Part shown: one piece after another, positions 5,173 through 7,133 of the stretch
Numbering within the stretch: the stretch's first letter is position 1
How the letters are laid out: every line of letters starts with the position of its first letter
From: Cenarchaeum sp.
GTDB taxonomy: Archaea > Thermoproteota > Nitrososphaeria > Nitrososphaerales > Nitrosopumilaceae
Direction: 5' to 3'
Assembly: GCA_007570915.1 (NCBI GenBank)
Contig: RKSK01000129.1
Coordinates: 1 to 7,133 of the forward strand
DNA length: 7,133 bases
The notes under the pieces: model-generated
What the model saw: the letters and a program-made list of their open reading frames with translations, nothing else
Databases searched by the model: none
Told to the model about the DNA's origin: nothing
Made by a program: the position numbers and the translations under genes

Positions 5173-5769
5173 GGCCGCCCCCACACCTCCGAGCAAGTCC
5201 GTTCCTCGCTACGTGGTCTTTTTACGCACGCAGGCGCGTCAAAACGCCGCAAAATGGGGGGTGACTTATGCACGCTGGTATGGATCATGCCTGCCTACCC
5301 TACTACCCATGGGCATCCGGCAGCCGCCGCACGTGCCGTGGGCGTTGCCTATGGTAGCCAGTCAGCCCAGAAGTAAACGACCCGCCCAAAATGGATCGCC
5401 GGGGGGCTGGGACGCCAGCGGCCAAACCGCCCCATTGGGATCGTCCGGCGCGACCCTGACACGGCGCGCCGATGCAGCTTCTTCAAGCCCCCTCGCAACA
5501 ACCTGACGACGCACCGATCTGTTCAAGGCGACCTCTCCGGCGCAGCCCCCGCCCGTTTTTCGCAGGCGCCACGACACAGGGCACCTGACAAGGGGCCCTC
5601 TGGCAGACATGGCGCAGGCCACGGCGACAAACAGGACGCTAGCGGTGGCGTGCAGGCTGCTGCGCACTAGGGGGGGGACACGTCCGACGGAGATGTATCG
5701 CGCGTGCCTTGCGGAAGCGGTCGCGGGCCGGGCCGGGGAGATCCTTGCCGCGTCGGCGGCGCGGCAGCT
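5173..5769 (+). other. Spacer between the duplicated units, no convincing gene
   Basis: This 597-nt stretch is lower in GC and less codon-structured than the surrounding genes. Several frames are open on both strands (for example 5213-5506 plus, 5609 onward plus, and 5610 to 5362 minus), but none has a TATA-like box at the right distance, a ribosome binding site or a recognisable motif. The most protein-like piece is at 5609-5770 plus, including RTLAVACRLLRTRGG and EMYRACLAEAVAGRAGEIL, which could be a gene remnant; it contains an eight-G run (5670-5677). I see no terminal inverted repeats, transposase or tRNA. Confidence 0.5.
5217..5223 (+). terminator. Possible T-rich terminator after copy A
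   Basis: TCTTTTT, about 45 nt after the stop of the small Cys/His gene, is the clearest T-run on the plus strand. Archaeal polymerase can stop at such tracts without a hairpin. Nothing equivalent follows copy B. Confidence 0.3.
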
Positions 5770-5819
5770 GCCGCGCCTCCCCCTGCGCCCCCGGCCCCCT
5801 CGCCCGCCGCCCTTGCCAT
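5667..5819 (-). pseudogene. Fragment of the SRPBCC gene 5' end carried by the duplication
   Basis: Reading the minus strand from ATG 5819, the first 17 codons give MARAAGEGAGGAGGGAA, differing from the SRPBCC gene start (MARAAGEKAGGAGGGAA) by one residue. Similarity stops at 5770; the frame then continues through unrelated sequence to a TAG at 5669-5667. The matching promoter box is destroyed, so this is a dead fragment marking the left edge of the duplicated segment and not a gene. Confidence 0.7.
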
Positions 5820-5891
5820 CTGCGCGCGGGCCGGCGCGGCGCAACATCACGCCTTCACGCGCAGGCCCCGGGGGCCAGCGGCCTGCCAAAC

Positions 5892-5900
5892 GGTTAATTA
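5892..5900 (+). promoter_or_regulatory. TATA-like box of winged-helix gene, copy B
   Basis: GGTTAATTA has its TTAATTA core centred 29 nt before the ATG at 5926. It is conserved from copy A although the neighbouring bases have changed, and supports expression of copy B as a leaderless transcript. Confidence 0.6.
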
Positions 5901-5925
5901 TTCCCCGTTTTGGCACCCCGCCAGC

Positions 5926-6300
5926 ATGGTGATGGAGCCGCCGCGCCGCTACGCGCCTGCAGGCGTCAGGGTGAACACAAAAGAGGGCAGGCTCTATGTC
6001 GCGTTTCCCGCCCTTGACGACGACGACGGCGAGATTGCCGTGGACGTTGGGCTCTCCCAGCTGGCCAGGCTTGCAGAGGCCTGCAGGGGAGAGGCCGAGG
6101 ACACGGTTATGCCAGAGCCAGAGATGAGCGAAGAAGACCTGGAGGGACTAAAGGGCGAGATAATGAAAAGGACGCGGGATCACAAGCCGTTCTATCCTGG
6201 CAAGATTGCCGGCGACCTGGGGCTGGAGCTTAGGGTCGTCATGAGGGCCATAAAGTCCCTGGAGGGGGAGGGAAAGCTGGTGGAGTCCGAGTATGGGTAG
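5926..6300 (+). CDS. Winged-helix protein of the duplicated module, copy B
   Basis: This 124-residue paralogue of the protein at 4593-4967 has no gaps relative to it and about 26 substitutions. The stretch SEEDLEGLKGEIMKRTRD, leading into the winged helix, is identical. Changes cluster at residues 30-35 (ALDDDDGE replaces ATGGDDVE), 42-44 and 54-62 of the N-terminal part, and in the recognition region (RVVMRAIKSLEGEGKL in place of RVVIMAIKSLEGEGKL) and the C-terminus (VESEYG in place of RETKYG). The change of Met107 to Arg lies in the likely recognition helix, so the copies may bind different sites; this is inference. The frame is open upstream to 5704, but promoter position and comparison with copy A favour ATG 5926. 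The stop overlaps the next start by 8 nt (ATGGGTAG), as in copy A. Confidence 0.78.
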   Translation: MVMEPPRRYAPAGVRVNTKEGRLYVAFPALDDDDGEIAVDVGLSQLARLAEACRGEAEDTVMPEPEMSEEDLEGLKGEIMKRTRDHKPFYPGKIAGDLGLELRVVMRAIKSLEGEGKLVESEYG

Positions 6301-6506
6301 GGATCGTGGAAAGGGCGGGGTGGGTGATCATGTCACGGGTCAAATCGTGCACTGAATACCGCAAGCCAGACAAGGAGAGGCTAATCCGGCGCACCGGGGA
6401 GCACCGCGGCAGGTCTGCCTGCCTGCACCATGCCACATGCACGGTGACCAAGGAGTACAGGCAGCCCAGGCCAAGGGCGCCTGGCAAGCCGTACAGGCAG
6501 GCCTGA
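6293..6506 (+). pseudogene. Frameshifted copy B of the small Cys/His gene
   Basis: The ATG at 6293 overlaps the winged-helix stop as in copy A and encodes MGRDRGKGGVGDHVTGQIVH, matching residues 1-20 of copy A, and then meets TGA at 6353-6355. The rest of the homology continues two bases out of frame: CTEYRKPDKERLIRRTG, HRGRS, CLHHATC, ending TGA 6504-6506. Compared with copy A, two bases are missing around 6352-6356. The metal-binding-like residues all survive in the second frame, including a Cys just before the EYRK segment. Either the gene is recently broken, or translation restarts at ATG 6330 (58 residues, MSRVKSCTEYRKPDKERL), or ribosomes shift frame, or the base call is wrong. The preserved 3' frame argues the break is recent or bypassed. 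Confidence 0.65.
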
Positions 6507-6559
6507 GCGGGGGGCCGTTGGGGCCGCCGACGGGCATGGCGGGGCGCAAATAAAAAACG

Positions 6560-6567
6560 CATAAAAC
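6560..6567 (+). promoter_or_regulatory. TATA-like box of the gene at 6592
   Basis: CATAAAAC, within an A-rich patch (6547-6567), is centred 28 nt before the ATG at 6592. The position implies a leaderless transcript and separates this gene from the duplicated module. Confidence 0.6.
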
Positions 6568-6591
6568 TCCCCGCTTGGCGCCGCGCGCGCA

Positions 6592-7133
6592 ATGGTCTTT
6601 GGCTGGAAGCGGAAGGGGCCGCAGGGGGAGCGCACGCAGGCGGAGGCTCCCAGGGAGATCGGCATCGGGGAGATCGGCGCCGAGCTTGACCGCCTCTCGG
6701 CGGCCCGCCGCGAGCGCCTCGTCGCCGACGCCTCGGGCCTCGTCGCCGGGATACGCGCCGGCCTCGAGTCCATGCTCGGCATGGTCTCGCAGCTCGAGGG
6801 CGAGGACCTCACCGAGGAGGACGCCGACCGCCACATCCGCGCCGTCGTCGAGCGCGGCAAGAGGCAGGTGATCTCGATAATAAGAAAGGAGGCCGAGGCC
6901 GGCGTGCCCGACGTGCGCGGGTACGGCGACGTGCTCGAGGCAAACCGCGAGGCCCACCGCACGATAAAGATAGTCGGGGACGTGCTAGGCAGGCAGACGC
7001 GCGTCATACACATATTCGCCAAAAAGTACGCGACGCGCCTCAAGTCCACGCTCTCGGAGCTAAACTCCAAAAAGGACGAGCTCGCGCGCGCCGTGCGCGA
7101 CCACGAGTCCTTCGAGTCGTCGGTCTCGGCCGT
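6592..7133 (+). CDS. Helical, coiled-coil-like protein (N-terminal part, runs off the window)
   Basis: The ATG at 6592 opens a frame with no stop to the end of the window (180 complete codons). After a short basic start (MVFGWKRKGPQGE), the sequence is almost entirely helical and highly charged: IGEIGAELDRLSAARRERLV, then VAGIRAGLESMLGMVSQLEG, EDLTEEDADRHIRAVVERG, KRQVISIIRKEAEAGVPDV, NREAHRTIKIVGDVLGRQTR, VIHIFAKKYATRLKSTLSEL and NSKKDELARAVRDHESFES. Heptad-like spacing of Leu/Ile/Val suggests coiled coils. There is no signal peptide or membrane helix, so it is probably cytoplasmic. From memory it resembles a helical protein of unknown function found in ammonia-oxidising archaea; I cannot confirm this. 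A relation to ESCRT-III/CdvB proteins was considered because of size and charge, but no specific motif supports it. Confidence 0.75.
   Translation, partial: MVFGWKRKGPQGERTQAEAPREIGIGEIGAELDRLSAARRERLVADASGLVAGIRAGLESMLGMVSQLEGEDLTEEDADRHIRAVVERGKRQVISIIRKEAEAGVPDVRGYGDVLEANREAHRTIKIVGDVLGRQTRVIHIFAKKYATRLKSTLSELNSKKDELARAVRDHESFESSVSA

Larger units (their letters stand above)
5770..6506 (+). repeat. Direct duplication, unit B
   Basis: This is the partner of 4438-5172. It holds the SRPBCC 5' fragment, the winged-helix promoter and gene, and the frameshifted small Cys/His gene. Differences from unit A include a lost base in the ancestral divergent promoter region, replacement of that promoter's TATA-like box, and a net loss of two bases near 6352-6356 inside the small gene. 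Confidence 0.85.

Noticed and set aside
5268..5354. 28-codon plus-strand ORF starting at ATG 5268
   Set aside because: No conserved motif, weak start context and no clear TATA-like box at the leaderless distance.
5213..5506. 97-codon plus-strand frame after copy A
   Set aside because: Composition is Pro/Ser/Arg-rich without motifs, there is no promoter or ribosome binding site, and the frame overlaps a likely terminator.
5362..5916. 184-codon minus-strand frame across the spacer and unit B promoter
   Set aside because: It runs through the duplicated promoter region in a different frame from the SRPBCC fragment, with Arg/Gly-rich sequence typical of non-coding GC-rich DNA.
5609..5932. 107-codon plus-strand frame entering unit B
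   Set aside because: The first 50 codons look protein-like, but the rest is Pro/Arg-rich translation of the duplicated promoter and SRPBCC fragment; at best a remnant.
4438..6506. Insertion sequence or composite transposon explaining the duplication
   Set aside because: No transposase, terminal inverted repeats or target-site duplication could be seen at the unit boundaries.
1..7133. tRNA, rRNA or CRISPR array
   Set aside because: No tRNA-like arm pattern, no rRNA signature and no regularly spaced short repeats were seen on either strand.

Overview
The window is very GC-rich and looks archaeal. Several genes have an AT-rich TATA-like box about 28-30 nt upstream of an ATG, with no room for a leader: 4514-4520 for the gene starting at 4487, 4561-4568 for 4593, 5892-5900 for 5926, and 6560-6567 for 6592. 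That is the layout of leaderless archaeal promoters. Gene content (an archaeal-type LOR/SDH ornithine cyclodeaminase, leucine-type ABC permeases, and small winged-helix and SRPBCC proteins) fits a high-GC ammonia-oxidising archaeon (Thaumarchaeota/Nitrososphaeria), possibly of the sponge-symbiont type, where branched-chain amino acid transporters are reported. The lineage is an inference from style and content; no marker gene is present.

Layout. (1) 1-243: C-terminal end of an unidentified + strand gene. (2) 324-2486: a promoter, a possible 17-codon leader ORF, then livH and livM, two overlapping permease genes of a branched-chain amino acid ABC transporter. No ATPase or binding-protein gene is beside them. 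(3) 4487-2440, minus strand: a four-gene run of an SRPBCC protein, a small two-helix membrane protein, a ~99-residue protein whose start appears broken by one extra base, and an ornithine cyclodeaminase-like enzyme whose end overlaps the end of livM by 47 nt. (4) 4438-6506: an imperfect direct duplication of about 735 bp. Each copy has a promoter region, a 124-residue winged-helix protein and, overlapping it by 8 nt, a ~70-residue Cys/His-rich protein. The copies are separated by about 600 bp with no convincing gene. The duplication also carried the first 17 codons of the SRPBCC gene, which survive only as a fragment in the second copy. (5) 6592-7133: the start of an alpha-helical, coiled-coil-like protein that runs off the window.

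The liv genes would import branched-chain amino acids, and the cyclodeaminase would turn ornithine into proline and ammonia. The most unusual part is the duplicated winged-helix plus Cys/His pair. I do not recognise this pair as a named system. It is conserved as a unit (promoter, start, overlap), while the second copy's partner gene is frameshifted and the second copy's divergent promoter has decayed.
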